Positions 25,165-33,975 of a stretch of DNA of 64,000 bases are shown here, in pieces. This DNA comes from Prevotella sp. E13-17. Its GTDB lineage: Bacteria > Bacteroidota > Bacteroidia > Bacteroidales > Bacteroidaceae. The stretch is taken from NCBI RefSeq assembly GCF_022024035.1, contig NZ_CP091787.1, forward strand, positions 2,884,001-2,948,000. Direction: 5' to 3'. Both the position numbers and the translations under genes were made by a program. The notes beneath the pieces were generated by a model. That model made no database searches. It saw nothing but the letters and a program-made list of their open reading frames with translations, and had not been told where the DNA came from. Numbering within the stretch: the first letter of the stretch is position 1; each line of letters opens with the position of its first letter.

Positions 25165-25227
25165 AGAATTGAAGAATTAAAGTTTTTCTCAGACTTCAAC
25201 TTTTCAATTTTTCAATTTTTCAATTCT
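25165..25227. repeat. Intercistronic A/T-rich stem-loop in the efflux operon
   Basis: AGAATTGAAGAATTAAA (25165-25181) pairs with TTCAATTTTTCAATTCT (25211-25227) with two mismatches. The right arm consists of tandem TTTTTCAA units. It sits between the adaptor and pump genes. Confidence 0.5.
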
Positions 25228-25229
25228 AC

Positions 25230-26408
25230 TTATTTCTTCATGGCACCCACGATGTCGCCTGCGCTCATGGCCTTGGCCTGCTCCTGAATCTTCTCCTGAT
25301 AGCGTTGTGGGGTGATGGGCACAATCTCCTGACCGTCGGTCAGCTTGGTGACGCCATTGGTGACATACTTGTCGCCAGGTTTGAGTCCGCTGGTCACAAT
25401 ATAGTTGTTGCCATCGTTCTGTGGGTTGACGGTGATCTCGGTATAGACCACCTTGTTGCTGTCGTTGAGCAGATAGACGAACTTCTTGTTCTGAACCTCG
25501 ACAACCACCGACTGGGGGATGACAATGGCATCGTTGGCTGACTGAGGTAGCACGATGGTGCCAGAACCGCCGCTCTTCAACAGCTTGTCGGGGTTGGGGA
25601 ACTGGGCCTTCAGCTGCACAGAGCCTGTGCTCTTATCGATGACACCACTGACGGTGGCCACCTTGCCGGGATAGCCGTACTCGGTGCCATCGGCCAGCAA
25701 CAGCTTCACTGGGGGGAAGGCTTCGATGGCGCCATTGACACCGCCCTCAGCCTTTGAGAGCAACAGCAGGTCTTTCTCGGTAACTGAGAAATAGACGTCC
25801 ATCTGACTGATGTCGGCAACGTGGGTCAGCACATTGGATGCGCTCACCAGGGCGCCCTTCTTGAAAGGCAGGGTGCCCACAACGCCCTTAACAGGGCTCT
25901 TCACGTAGCAATAGCTCAGTGCCTCTTTGGCGGAAGCCAGCGCTGCCTGAGCCTGAGCCAGCTGTGCCTGTGCGCTGACAAAGCTGTTCTCGGCGGTCTG
26001 CAGCTCGTAGTCGCCAATCACCTTGTTGGCATGAAGCTGCTTGGAGTTCTCGTATGTCAGTTTAGCAGTGTTGACACCGCTCTGGGCTGTGTTGACAGCT
26101 GCCTGAGCCTGGCGCACCTGTGCCTGGAAGGTCTCGTTGTCGATGACGAACAGCAACTGTCCGGCAGAAACGGTCTGACCTTCTTTCACGCAGATCTGCG
26201 TCAGGAAGCCTGAAGTCTTTGGTCTGATCTCTACATCCTGAATACCATTAATCGTAGCGGGATAGTTTGTCTGCAGGGCAGCCGACTGCGATGAAACGGT
26301 CTCCACAGGGAACTCATTATCGCCAAAAGTCGGACGGCCACCGCCTCCGCCACATGAAACCAACATGGCTGCAACAGCCGCAGCCAGCATCATTTTGTTC
26401 TTACTCAT
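25230..26408 (-). CDS. RND periplasmic adaptor (membrane fusion protein), lipoprotein
   Basis: 392 residues. The lipobox is MLVSC followed by a glycine run (CGGGGG). The domains are in the usual nested order: beta-barrel start and first lipoyl half (NGIQDVEIRPKTSGFLTQIC, VKEGQTVSAGQLLFVID), an alpha-hairpin (about 85-160, Ala/Gln-rich), the second lipoyl half (KSPVKGVVGTLPFKKGALVS), and the C-terminal membrane-proximal domain (TSGLKPGDKYVTNGVTKLTD). It links the pump to the channel. It is the first gene of the operon, 88 bp before the pump gene, with regulatory sequence upstream. Confidence 0.94.
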   Translation of the reverse strand: MSKNKMMLAAAVAAMLVSCGGGGGRPTFGDNEFPVETVSSQSAALQTNYPATINGIQDVEIRPKTSGFLTQICVKEGQTVSAGQLLFVIDNETFQAQVRQAQAAVNTAQSGVNTAKLTYENSKQLHANKVIGDYELQTAENSFVSAQAQLAQAQAALASAKEALSYCYVKSPVKGVVGTLPFKKGALVSASNVLTHVADISQMDVYFSVTEKDLLLLSKAEGGVNGAIEAFPPVKLLLADGTEYGYPGKVATVSGVIDKSTGSVQLKAQFPNPDKLLKSGGSGTIVLPQSANDAIVIPQSVVVEVQNKKFVYLLNDSNKVVYTEITVNPQNDGNNYIVTSGLKPGDKYVTNGVTKLTDGQEIVPITPQRYQEKIQEQAKAMSAGDIVGAMKK

Positions 26409-26490
26409 AATTATTCTTTAAGCTTAAATTGTTATATATCTTATTCTTTAATTAAGAAAACTCAACCACAGAGTCTTAGTTTTCAAAATG

Positions 26491-26498
26491 CAAAATTA
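26491..26498 (-). promoter_or_regulatory. Candidate -7 element for the efflux operon
   Basis: TAATTTTG on the minus strand fits TAnnTTTG, 83 bp before the adaptor start. No -33 TTTG is found at the proper distance. Confidence 0.4.
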
Positions 26499-26596
26499 CA
26501 AAAAAAGACAAATATACAATAATTGCCGCTCACTTATTTAACATTTTATTAGTAAATTAGTTGTATATTAAACATAAAGAGACGTGCATTGATACA

Positions 26597-26648
26597 GACA
26601 GAATAACAGGGGGAAAGACAGAATAACTGATAATAAAGACAGAATAAC
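26597..26648. promoter_or_regulatory. Three direct repeats upstream of the efflux operon
   Basis: GACAGAATAAC occurs at 26597-26607, 26617-26627 and 26638-26648, spaced 20 and 21 bp apart, about two helical turns. They lie roughly 190-240 bp upstream of the adaptor gene. This is the layout of AraC-type or similar regulator sites. I see nothing else in the 26409-26841 gap except the -7 candidate and the susD terminator. Confidence 0.5.
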
Positions 26649-26745
26649 AGACGGACATACTTTTAAAATAGCTATCGGGCTTTAGTTTGTCTTGCAAACG
26701 ACTGAAAGAATAGAAAAAAAATAAGTTCTAATCAACCATGATTAT

Positions 26746-26787
26746 AGAAAAAAAGACACCCCGCACACAAACAGTGCGGAGTGTCTT
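26746..26787 (-). terminator. Terminator of the SusC/SusD operon
   Basis: AAGACACCCCGCAC (26753-26766) pairs with GTGCGGAGTGTCTT (26774-26787) with one mismatch. On the minus strand TTTTTCTATAATC follows the stem. It lies 55 bp after the susD stop codon. Confidence 0.85.
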
Positions 26788-26841
26788 ATGATGATCGCAA
26801 GAATCTATCAAAAAGGAAACTTGCAATATAAACTCATTGGA

Positions 26842-28242
26842 TTAATAACCTTCGTTCTGAACCAGTCCAGGATAGAAGTCAATCTCACGCTGTGGGATAG
26901 GCAGAATGCTCTGGTTATCGTCGTAGCTGATAACATTGCTAACCTGGTTGGTGATGCTCTTCTTGTTACGCCAGTAAGCAAATGCAATCTGGTTCTCAGC
27001 AAAGAACTCCTTCTCGTACTCAGCAATAACGTCGTCGATAGTAACAGTTGCTACATCGGTGTAGCCAGTAACGCGGTTCTTCTCAATCTCATTGATGTAA
27101 GCAGCAGCCTTGCCACCATCGTTGTTGCCCTTCAGCTCAGCCTCAGCAGCGATGAGGTAAACCTCAGAAAGACGGATGATTTTGGGGTTGTTAACATAGA
27201 GACCGTCACGACCGGGATACTTAGCAGGGAAGAAATGAGTGCCTGCAACGCCCTGAACAGCCTGCTCCTTGATCATCTTAGAGCGAACGTCAGCGGGATT
27301 AGCCTTCAGGTAGGTCAGCACTTTACCATTGTCAGCCAAAGCTGCCTCAGGGTAACCTGCAGCGTCGCAGTAGTAACCCAGAGAGTTACGTTGAGCATTG
27401 TAGTTAGCAGTGACAAGCAGTTCAAAGATTGACTCTGAAGTACCTTCCTGCTCCCAAGCCTTTTCGTAGGTTGAAGGTGTGTAGAGCTCGTAACCACCAT
27501 CAGCAATTACTTCCTTAGCATCATCCAAAGCTTTTTCATAGTTGCCAGCATAGAGGTTGGCACGTGCACGAAGAGCTAAAGCAGCATAGTAGTTGAAGTA
27601 GCCAGTCTCTTTCTTGTCGTCCTTAGTAGCCTCCAGCAGGGTCATAGCCTGTGTGAAGTCATCGATAATCTGCTTGTAGGTCTGTGCCAGTGTAGCACGG
27701 TCGCCCTTGAAGTCAGGACCAACTACGTGATCTGAAAGAACGATACCAGAGTTAGCTGCATTCACGTCGCTAACAGCTGTTGGGATGTGAGCGAACAGAC
27801 GTGCCAAGTCGAAGTGGAGCAATGCACGCCATGCATAGAGCTGACCACGCAGGTTGTCAACAGTCTCGGTCTGCTCGAGTGCCTCAGACAACTCGAGTGC
27901 CTTGTTACAGTTGGCGATAGCACCATACATATCAGCATAAGCATACTCGGGCAGTTCATCGTACTTGGTCAAAGTGTAACGAGCAATAGCAGTGCTCTGA
28001 CCGTAGTCATCGACATACTTAAACTCGTTGGTAGTGAGGTCGGCATAGAGTCCGAATTCAGAACCGTAGAGCATACGATCTTCAGACATCAGATAACCGA
28101 TACCGTTGACAGCGTACTGCAAATCAGACTCTGTCGTGATAGCCACGCCTTCGCCAAGCGAAGTTGTTGGCTCTGAGTCGAGGCTGCAAGAAGTGAGACT
28201 CAGCCCTGCTGCCAGACCTAAAACTAAATATATCTTTTTCAT
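26842..28242 (-). CDS. SusD/RagB-family nutrient-binding lipoprotein
   Basis: 466 residues. Lipobox LSLTSCSLDSEPT (Cys about 19). The SusD-like N-terminal region follows (DLQYAVNGIGYLMSEDRMLY), then TPR helices (RGQLYAWRALLHFDLARLFA, NLYAGNYEKALDDAKEVIAD), the RLSEVYLIAAEAELKGN hallmark near 365, and the C-terminal AFAYWRNKKSITNQ and LPIPQREIDFYP. It caps the SusC transporter encoded 32 bp upstream on the same strand. The ligand is not evident, as no glycosidase is adjacent. Confidence 0.93.
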   Translation of the reverse strand: MKKIYLVLGLAAGLSLTSCSLDSEPTTSLGEGVAITTESDLQYAVNGIGYLMSEDRMLYGSEFGLYADLTTNEFKYVDDYGQSTAIARYTLTKYDELPEYAYADMYGAIANCNKALELSEALEQTETVDNLRGQLYAWRALLHFDLARLFAHIPTAVSDVNAANSGIVLSDHVVGPDFKGDRATLAQTYKQIIDDFTQAMTLLEATKDDKKETGYFNYYAALALRARANLYAGNYEKALDDAKEVIADGGYELYTPSTYEKAWEQEGTSESIFELLVTANYNAQRNSLGYYCDAAGYPEAALADNGKVLTYLKANPADVRSKMIKEQAVQGVAGTHFFPAKYPGRDGLYVNNPKIIRLSEVYLIAAEAELKGNNDGGKAAAYINEIEKNRVTGYTDVATVTIDDVIAEYEKEFFAENQIAFAYWRNKKSITNQVSNVISYDDNQSILPIPQREIDFYPGLVQNEGY

Positions 28243-28274
28243 ATGTTATGATTCTATAATTGATGTATTGAATA

Positions 28275-31200
28275 TTAGAAAGTCAGGTTCAGACCAAACA
28301 GGAACTGACGTGTAGGAGGTGTATCGGTCTGACGGTAGCCGTTTACATCAACGTCGGGATCTACATCCTTAGTTGCGCAGTAGATCATGAATGGGTTGGT
28401 GGTACGGAAGTACACACGCAGGTTGTTGATGTACTGCTTGAACAGAGGCACGTTGTAGCCCAGAGTGATATCACGTACGCGGATGTTGTCGGTAGAACGG
28501 ATGGTACGTGAAGAGAACTTATCTGAACGATAGGGGTTGCCATAGATAGGTTTGGGGAATTCAACTACATCACCAGGCTGCTTCCAGTAGTTGCCAGCAA
28601 CAGACTCGTGAACGTTGAATGAACCAACGCGTACACCGTCACTGAAGGTGAGGAAGTATCCGGGATAGTCGAACATGTCGGCACCGAACTGATAAGAAAT
28701 CATGAACGACAGATCGAAGTCCTTGTAGCGGAAGGTGTTGGTCAGACCACCGAGTACATCGGGCACAGCCTTACCTACCTTACCCTTACCAGCCTTTGCG
28801 TAGGTGTTAGTTACGCCCTTTGAGTGATCAGAGGGATCAAGCCAGAACTCACCAAGACCTGTCTCGGGATCAACGCCCTTCCATTCGGGGAGGTAGAAGG
28901 TGTGCATAGACTCACCCTCGCGGAGCAGGTACATATTACCATCACCATACTGAACGTCCTCGCCGTCAGGCAACTCCTTCACCAAGATCTTCTGCCAGGT
29001 CAAGTTGAAGTCGGTGGTCCAGCTAAAGTCCTTAGTACGGATGTTTGAAGAAGAAACGGTGAATTCGAGACCGCTGTTCTCCAGCTTACCGATGTTGTTG
29101 ATGTTAGAACCGAAACCTGTTACATAAGACACAGGAGTAGAGAAGATCAGATCGTCGGTCACTTTCTTATAGTATTCAAGAGTGAGTGATACACGGTTGT
29201 AGAGTGTCCAGTCGAAACCGATGTTGAAGTTCTTAGACTTCTCCCATGTCAGACTCTCGTTACCAGGAGTTGACCAGTAGTAAGCACCGTTTGCACCATA
29301 ACCACCGCTGGTAGCATACTGAGGCATGTACTGATACATACCGGTGGGCAGATTACCATTGGTACCGTAAGAAGCACGCAGCTTCAAGTCAGAGAAGAGA
29401 GGATTGCCCTGCAAGAATGACTCCTGAGAGATACGCCATGCAGCAGATACTGACCAGAAGTTAGACCAGCGGTTGTCCTTAGCCAGACGAGAAGAACCGT
29501 CACGACGGAAGCTCAAGCCAGCATAGTACTTGTTGTCGTAGTTATAGTCGGCCTTACCGAGCCAAGAAGAAAGCATTGACTCGTAGATAGCGCTACCAGT
29601 CTGATAAGACTGACCGTTAGAAAGCTCTGGCAGTTTGTAAGTGCCATAACCCTTTGCAGATGCTGTCATATAAGGCATCTGGCGCTTCTCGTACTCGTAA
29701 CCGCCCAGTGCGCTTACTGAGTGCTTGCCAAACTGATGGTTGTAACCCAGAGTGGTAGAAGAGGTCAGTGTCTTGCTGGTGAAGTCCCAACGCTGACCTA
29801 AGCCACCAAGTGACTCACCGTTAACGCTCAGAGGAGACCAGAACTCCTGCAGTTTGTTGTTAGTATAGTCATAACCGAAGATGGTACGAGCAACAAGGTC
29901 GTAAGGCAGCTTAACCTCTGCCTCGAGGTTGCTCATGCTACGCATCATGTTTGACTTCACGAACTCGGCATACTCGCCGCTCTCAACACCAAACATGTTG
30001 TTGGGGTTACCAACCTTACCGAAAGCTACATCATTATTATAAGAGCCATCAGCATTCTTGTTCACAGCTGTGGGGTCCAAAGAGTAGAGTACAGACCAAG
30101 GTGTGGTTGTACCAAAGCCCTGCTCCTGATCGCCCTGGTCACGAAGACCCTTGGTGTCAGAGAAAGAAATCATCTGCTTTACGCCAACCTTCAACCAATC
30201 GTTTACCTGGTGATCCAAGTTCAGACGGCCGCTATAACGCTGGAACTCTGTGCCCTTTACAACACCCTCAGAATCATTGTAGCCCAAACCTACATAGAAC
30301 TTGGTCTTGTCGTTACCACCGTCGATAGAGAGCTGGTGGTCCTGAGTCAGAGCATTGTGGTAAACCTGGTCGTACCAGTCTGTGCTTGTTGTGCCATCAT
30401 AGTCATGGAACCAGCCATTAGCTGTTTCAAGCTTACCTGCTTCAGCATAATCTCTTGTACCATAGTCTGCGAACAAATCGTCCTCAGTATAATACAGCTT
30501 AAAGAAGTTTGTCAAGGCGTCCGTATAGTACTCCTTCAGCTGAGCAGCGTTCATGGTGTTCATGGCGCTCTTCTTAGCAATCTGCTGAGTACCAATCTGC
30601 ATATCGTAGTGTACGTTGGTCTTACCCTTAGCACCCTTCTTAGTGGTGATGATAACAACACCATTGGCAGCACGTGAACCATAGAGAGATGCTGCTGCAG
30701 CATCCTTCAGGATGGTCATGCTCTCGATATCGTTAGGGTTCAGAGTAGCAAGGATAGACTGTGACTTGATGCTTGATGACATGTAACCATCTGAGTTTGC
30801 CAATACGGGCACACCGTCGATAACATACAGAGGCTGTGTAGAACCGTTGATAGAACCGATACCACGAATCTGGATGTTCTGGTCAGCACCTGGGTCACCG
30901 ATAGATGAACCAACACGTACACCAGCCACCTTACCTTCGAGAGATTTAACAAGCGAACCCTTCTGGGCTGACATGTCTTTCTCCTTCATGGCTGTAGCCG
31001 AACCAGTAAACGATGATTTCTTTGCTGTACCGTAAGCAACAACAATCACCTCATCAAGTGAGTTGTGGTCGCTGGTCAACAAAATGCGCATGTTTGCGCT
31101 TGCGGGCAATTCCAAAGTCTCCATACCGATGTAAGAAATACGAAGGGTTTTCTTACCTGCGGGGACATTCAGAGAGAACTGTCCTTCACTGTTAGTTACT

Positions 31201-31355
31201 GTACCTACATGAGTGCCAACAACTAAAACTGATGCGCCAATAATAGGCTCACCATCGTCCTTTGACATGACGGTACCATTGACTCTCGTCTGAGAGAACG
31301 CCCCACCTACTACGAGGAAAAGGGTCATCAGAAGCAATGCTAGTCTTTTGTTCAT
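28275..31355 (-). CDS. SusC/RagA-family TonB-linked outer-membrane transporter
   Basis: 1026 residues. Signal peptide MNKRLALLLMTLFLVVGGAFS, a carboxypeptidase-regulatory-like domain (about 22-100: VNGTVMSKDDGEPIIGASVL), a TonB box region (LDEVIVVAYGTAKKSSFTGS), then the plug (SLEGKVAGVRVGSSIGDPGA, RGIGSINGSTQPLYVIDGVP, LKDAAAASLYGSRAANGVVI) and a 22-strand barrel ending in FLFGLNLTF. It transports a SusD-captured ligand using TonB energy. A candidate promoter and about 120 nt of leader precede it. Confidence 0.95.
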   Translation of the reverse strand: MNKRLALLLMTLFLVVGGAFSQTRVNGTVMSKDDGEPIIGASVLVVGTHVGTVTNSEGQFSLNVPAGKKTLRISYIGMETLELPASANMRILLTSDHNSLDEVIVVAYGTAKKSSFTGSATAMKEKDMSAQKGSLVKSLEGKVAGVRVGSSIGDPGADQNIQIRGIGSINGSTQPLYVIDGVPVLANSDGYMSSSIKSQSILATLNPNDIESMTILKDAAAASLYGSRAANGVVIITTKKGAKGKTNVHYDMQIGTQQIAKKSAMNTMNAAQLKEYYTDALTNFFKLYYTEDDLFADYGTRDYAEAGKLETANGWFHDYDGTTSTDWYDQVYHNALTQDHQLSIDGGNDKTKFYVGLGYNDSEGVVKGTEFQRYSGRLNLDHQVNDWLKVGVKQMISFSDTKGLRDQGDQEQGFGTTTPWSVLYSLDPTAVNKNADGSYNNDVAFGKVGNPNNMFGVESGEYAEFVKSNMMRSMSNLEAEVKLPYDLVARTIFGYDYTNNKLQEFWSPLSVNGESLGGLGQRWDFTSKTLTSSTTLGYNHQFGKHSVSALGGYEYEKRQMPYMTASAKGYGTYKLPELSNGQSYQTGSAIYESMLSSWLGKADYNYDNKYYAGLSFRRDGSSRLAKDNRWSNFWSVSAAWRISQESFLQGNPLFSDLKLRASYGTNGNLPTGMYQYMPQYATSGGYGANGAYYWSTPGNESLTWEKSKNFNIGFDWTLYNRVSLTLEYYKKVTDDLIFSTPVSYVTGFGSNINNIGKLENSGLEFTVSSSNIRTKDFSWTTDFNLTWQKILVKELPDGEDVQYGDGNMYLLREGESMHTFYLPEWKGVDPETGLGEFWLDPSDHSKGVTNTYAKAGKGKVGKAVPDVLGGLTNTFRYKDFDLSFMISYQFGADMFDYPGYFLTFSDGVRVGSFNVHESVAGNYWKQPGDVVEFPKPIYGNPYRSDKFSSRTIRSTDNIRVRDITLGYNVPLFKQYINNLRVYFRTTNPFMIYCATKDVDPDVDVNGYRQTDTPPTRQFLFGLNLTF

Positions 31356-31483
31356 AAGACTCTTATTAAGTTAATATTAAATAATGTTTGTGTATAACCA
31401 ATACCTAAGATTTCAATTTGTCACTACATTTACCTTCTTACTATCAAACCGACGTCAAATCGGTCTAGTTTGGTTTCGGGGTG

Positions 31484-31491
31484 CAAAATTA
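31484..31491 (-). promoter_or_regulatory. Candidate -7 element for the SusC/SusD operon
   Basis: TAATTTTG on the minus strand, about 130 bp before the susC start, followed by GCACCCC. No consensus -33 element at the expected spacing. The remainder of 31356-31834 is A/T-rich leader plus a REP-like element (31705-31735, CTGCCCCTCAGAAGGGAGGG) and the cca terminator. Confidence 0.45.
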
Positions 31492-31774
31492 ACAATAAAA
31501 ACGGAATAATCAATAAAATTACAAAAAAAATTCATTTTTTAATTGCATTTTCTTAATATATATCCATTTTTTCTATTAAAAACAGACTTTTTATGCCAAT
31601 AAATGATAAAATTATCAAATATAAAAATTATCTGTTTGCGAAAACAATGGGTAAGACAAAAGAAAATCAAAGTGACACATTGACACAAAACAACTGGGGA
31701 AAGCCTCACCCTGCCCCTCAGAAGGGAGGGGAGTAATTCTCAAAGAAAAGCTAATAACAAAGGGCTATGACAAC

Positions 31775-31818
31775 AAAAGTGCCACTCTTCTTGCGGAAAA
31801 GTGGCACTTTTAGAATTA
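31775..31818 (-). terminator. cca terminator made of two 22-bp-spaced AAAAGTG units
   Basis: AAAAGTGCCACT (31775-31786) pairs with AGTGGCACTTTT (31800-31811); on the minus strand the stem ends in TTTTGTTG. The two AAAAGTG starts (31775, 31797) are exactly 22 bp apart, with the same word and period as the large arrays. Confidence 0.7.
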
Positions 31819-31834
31819 GAATATGACGCCCATA

Positions 31835-33391
31835 TCAGGCGATTCCCATCTCGCGAGCTTTTTCTATGAGCAGCTGCATCAAAGGCTCGCGTTCGTTTTC
31901 AACCTTATTGTCTAGCACTGCGTCTTTCAGACATTGTTTCAACATGCCCACCTCGCGCGATGGAGAGAGATGGAAGAGCTCCATGATCTCGTTGCCGTCG
32001 ATGACGGGCTGCAACAGGCGCTTATAGTCTTTCTCCTTGAGGTCGGCAAGCTTTTCGCGGACAATGCGGAAGTTCTCGAGAAACATCTTTTTCCGGACCT
32101 CGTTCTTCGACGTGATGTCGGCTTCGCAAAGTGTCATCAAGTCGTCGATATCGTCGCCAGCATCGTTGAGCAAGCGGCGAACAGCCGAATCGGTTACCTC
32201 GCTATCGGCGATAACCTGTGGGCGCATGTGCAAATCGACCAGCTTCTGGACGTATTTCATCTCAGCTCCCATGGGCAACTTCAGCCGACGGAACAGCTCT
32301 GCCACCATCTTGGCTCCCACATAGTTGTGGTTGTGGAACGTCCAGCCGATGGCAGGATCCCACCGCTTGGTCTTGGTCTTGCCAATATCATGGAGCAATG
32401 CTGCCCAACGCAAATAAAGAACACGGTTTTCACCCAGTCCATCGGTACGGGAAGCAGAAGCATTCGTCTGAGAGCATTCACTCCCCTCAACACCTACTCC
32501 ATCCTGAGAGCGTTCACTCCCCTCCCTCACAGGGAGGGGTTGGGGGTGGGTCTCGTGGGTCGCTCTCACTACATTCTCAAGCACTTCGAGTGTGTGGTAG
32601 AAGTTGTTCTTATGAGCACGACCATTCTTCTGCTCTACAATATCGAGCGCCGCCACCTCGGGGAGGATGATGTTCAGCAGGCCACAGCGCTGCAAATCTA
32701 CCAGGCCTCTGCTGGGATGAGGCGCCATCATGATTTTGTTCAGCTCCACCTCGATGCGCTCGCCACTGACAATCTTGATGCGATCGGCCATGCGCTGAAG
32801 GGCATCGAAGGTAGCGTCCTCTATCTGAAAGTTGAGCTGCGTGGCGAAACGGATGCATCGCATCATGCGGAGGGGATCGTCGCTAAACGTGATGTCGGGA
32901 TCGAGCGGTGTGGCAATGATGCCGTCTTCTAAGTCTGCCAGACCATTAAAGGGATCGACAAGTTCGCCAAAACGGTTCTTGTTCAGACAGATAGCCATTG
33001 CATTAATGGTGAAATCGCGGCGGTTCTGATCGTCTTCCAACGTGCCGTCTTCGACAATCGGCTTGCGCGAGTCGTGACTGTAGCTCTCGCGACGGGCACC
33101 GACAAACTCCACTTCGGTATCATTGAACTTCACCTGAGCCGTACCGAAGTTTTTGAAAACAGACAGATGAGCTCTGCGGCCAAGCACCTTTTTCAGGGCC
33201 TTAGCCACCTCGATACCGCTGCCCACCACGACGACATCAATGTCGTTGCTGGGACGCTCGAGGAATATGTCACGGACATAGCCACCCACCACGTAGCACT
33301 CTACGTCCAGATGATCGGCCACATCGCTAATTTTGTGGAATATATCCTGGTCAAGGATCTTGGCCAGTTCTTCGTCAGAATACAACTTCAT
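31835..33391 (-). CDS. cca: CCA tRNA nucleotidyltransferase (poly(A) polymerase family) with HD domain and an inserted REP-encoded peptide
   Basis: Adds or repairs the 3' CCA of tRNA. 518 residues. The nucleotidyltransferase fold comes first: YVVGGYVRDIFLERPSNDID with the GG...RD and DxD motifs at about 33-52, RRDFTINAMAI, and FSDDPLRMMRCIRFATQLNF. An HD domain follows (LRWAALLHDIGKTKTKRWDP, about 325-345). Odd: residues about 279-318 (from THPQPLPVREG through GVGVEGSECSQ to SRTDGLGEN) interrupt the run from the helix ENVVRATHE to VLYLRWAALLHD and are encoded by REP-like DNA at 32470-32553. Related proteins pass directly from one to the other, from my knowledge of the family. The frame stays open, so the protein may be functional with a surface loop. 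Confidence 0.93.
   Translation of the reverse strand: MKLYSDEELAKILDQDIFHKISDVADHLDVECYVVGGYVRDIFLERPSNDIDVVVVGSGIEVAKALKKVLGRRAHLSVFKNFGTAQVKFNDTEVEFVGARRESYSHDSRKPIVEDGTLEDDQNRRDFTINAMAICLNKNRFGELVDPFNGLADLEDGIIATPLDPDITFSDDPLRMMRCIRFATQLNFQIEDATFDALQRMADRIKIVSGERIEVELNKIMMAPHPSRGLVDLQRCGLLNIILPEVAALDIVEQKNGRAHKNNFYHTLEVLENVVRATHETHPQPLPVREGSERSQDGVGVEGSECSQTNASASRTDGLGENRVLYLRWAALLHDIGKTKTKRWDPAIGWTFHNHNYVGAKMVAELFRRLKLPMGAEMKYVQKLVDLHMRPQVIADSEVTDSAVRRLLNDAGDDIDDLMTLCEADITSKNEVRKKMFLENFRIVREKLADLKEKDYKRLLQPVIDGNEIMELFHLSPSREVGMLKQCLKDAVLDNKVENEREPLMQLLIEKAREMGIA
32470..32553. repeat. REP-like element inserted in frame in cca
   Basis: CACTCCCCTCCCTCACAGGG and AGGGGTTGGGGGTGGG form the same CCCTCC/GGAGGG palindrome and GGGGTGGG tail as intergenic elements. 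A 36-bp direct duplication (GAGAGCATTCACTCCCCTC at 32470, GAGAGCGTTCACTCCCCTC at 32506) lies inside it, so its length stays a multiple of three. Confidence 0.75.
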
Positions 33392-33419
33392 TTTTAAGTA
33401 TATAACACTTTTGAGGGTG

Positions 33420-33427
33420 CAAAGTTA
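33420..33427 (-). promoter_or_regulatory. -7 element of cca
   Basis: TAACTTTG on the minus strand, 29 bp before the cca ATG; the divergent promoter for the lipoprotein gene begins 30 bp away. Confidence 0.55.
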
Positions 33428-33456
33428 CTAACTTTCAGACAAAAAAACAAGTTCTT

Positions 33457-33487
33457 TTTGGCATTTTGTTTTTTTTGATTAACTTTG
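33457..33487 (+). promoter_or_regulatory. Promoter of the coiled-coil lipoprotein gene
   Basis: TTTG (33457-33460) and TAACTTTG (33480-33487) with 19 bp between them, a full match to the Bacteroidota consensus, 53 bp before the ATG. Confidence 0.75.
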
Positions 33488-33540
33488 TACCCAAATATGC
33501 AGTCCTCACTTTTTGAAGACTGCCACTAAATAATTGAAGT

Positions 33541-33897
33541 ATGAAACAACAGCGATTATTCATTGCTACTATCGCTTTGGCACTGGTTGCCACCGCATGC
33601 AGCAACTCAAGGAGAAACGAGATTGAGCAGCGCCGTGCCGCACTGAAACACAAGCAGGACTCTACCCTACTCGCCTCACAGCAGGAACTGGCACACGTCG
33701 ATTCTGCATTAGAAGCAGCAAAGGCAGAGTACGAACAGAAAAAAGCGACCGTAGAGGAGCATAAAAGCCAGCTGAAAGCTACGGCCGAGGAGCTGACCGA
33801 GCTGACATTGCTACGCATGAAGCGCGACTCGCTGCAGGTGCAATGGAACACGCTCGGGGCTAAAATCAAGTACATCAGAAAGAAACAAAATGATTAA
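33541..33897 (+). CDS. Small coiled-coil lipoprotein (118 aa)
   Basis: Signal peptide with lipobox (ALALVATACSNS, Cys about 20), then an almost wholly helical, charged body with heptad-like spacing (EIEQRRAALKHKQDSTLLAS, EAAKAEYEQKKATVEEHKSQ) and a basic C-terminus (IKYIRKKQND). It probably lies in the periplasm anchored to a membrane. It precedes the DUF1599 gene by 78 bp, and each has its own promoter. No specific function can be assigned. Confidence 0.78.
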   Translation: MKQQRLFIATIALALVATACSNSRRNEIEQRRAALKHKQDSTLLASQQELAHVDSALEAAKAEYEQKKATVEEHKSQLKATAEELTELTLLRMKRDSLQVQWNTLGAKIKYIRKKQND

Positions 33898-33957
33898 TAT
33901 TTCATAATTCGAGGTTCATAATCCACATTAATTAATGTGTAATTCATATTTATTTAG

Positions 33958-33965
33958 TAACTTTG
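33958..33965 (+). promoter_or_regulatory. -7 element of the DUF1599-tpiA-folE cluster
   Basis: TAACTTTG followed by CACCC, 10 bp before the ATG at 33976. The leader would be only a few bases long. Confidence 0.6.
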
Positions 33966-33975
33966 CACCCGAAAT

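Noticed and set aside
25165..25227. Rho-independent terminator inside the efflux operon
   Set aside because: The stem is A/T-only with two mismatches and no G/C core, so termination would be weak; kept only as a stem-loop.
31934..32932. 332-codon plus-strand frame
   Set aside because: Antisense to cca; the shared REP insert also translates there, but the rest has no protein-like pattern.
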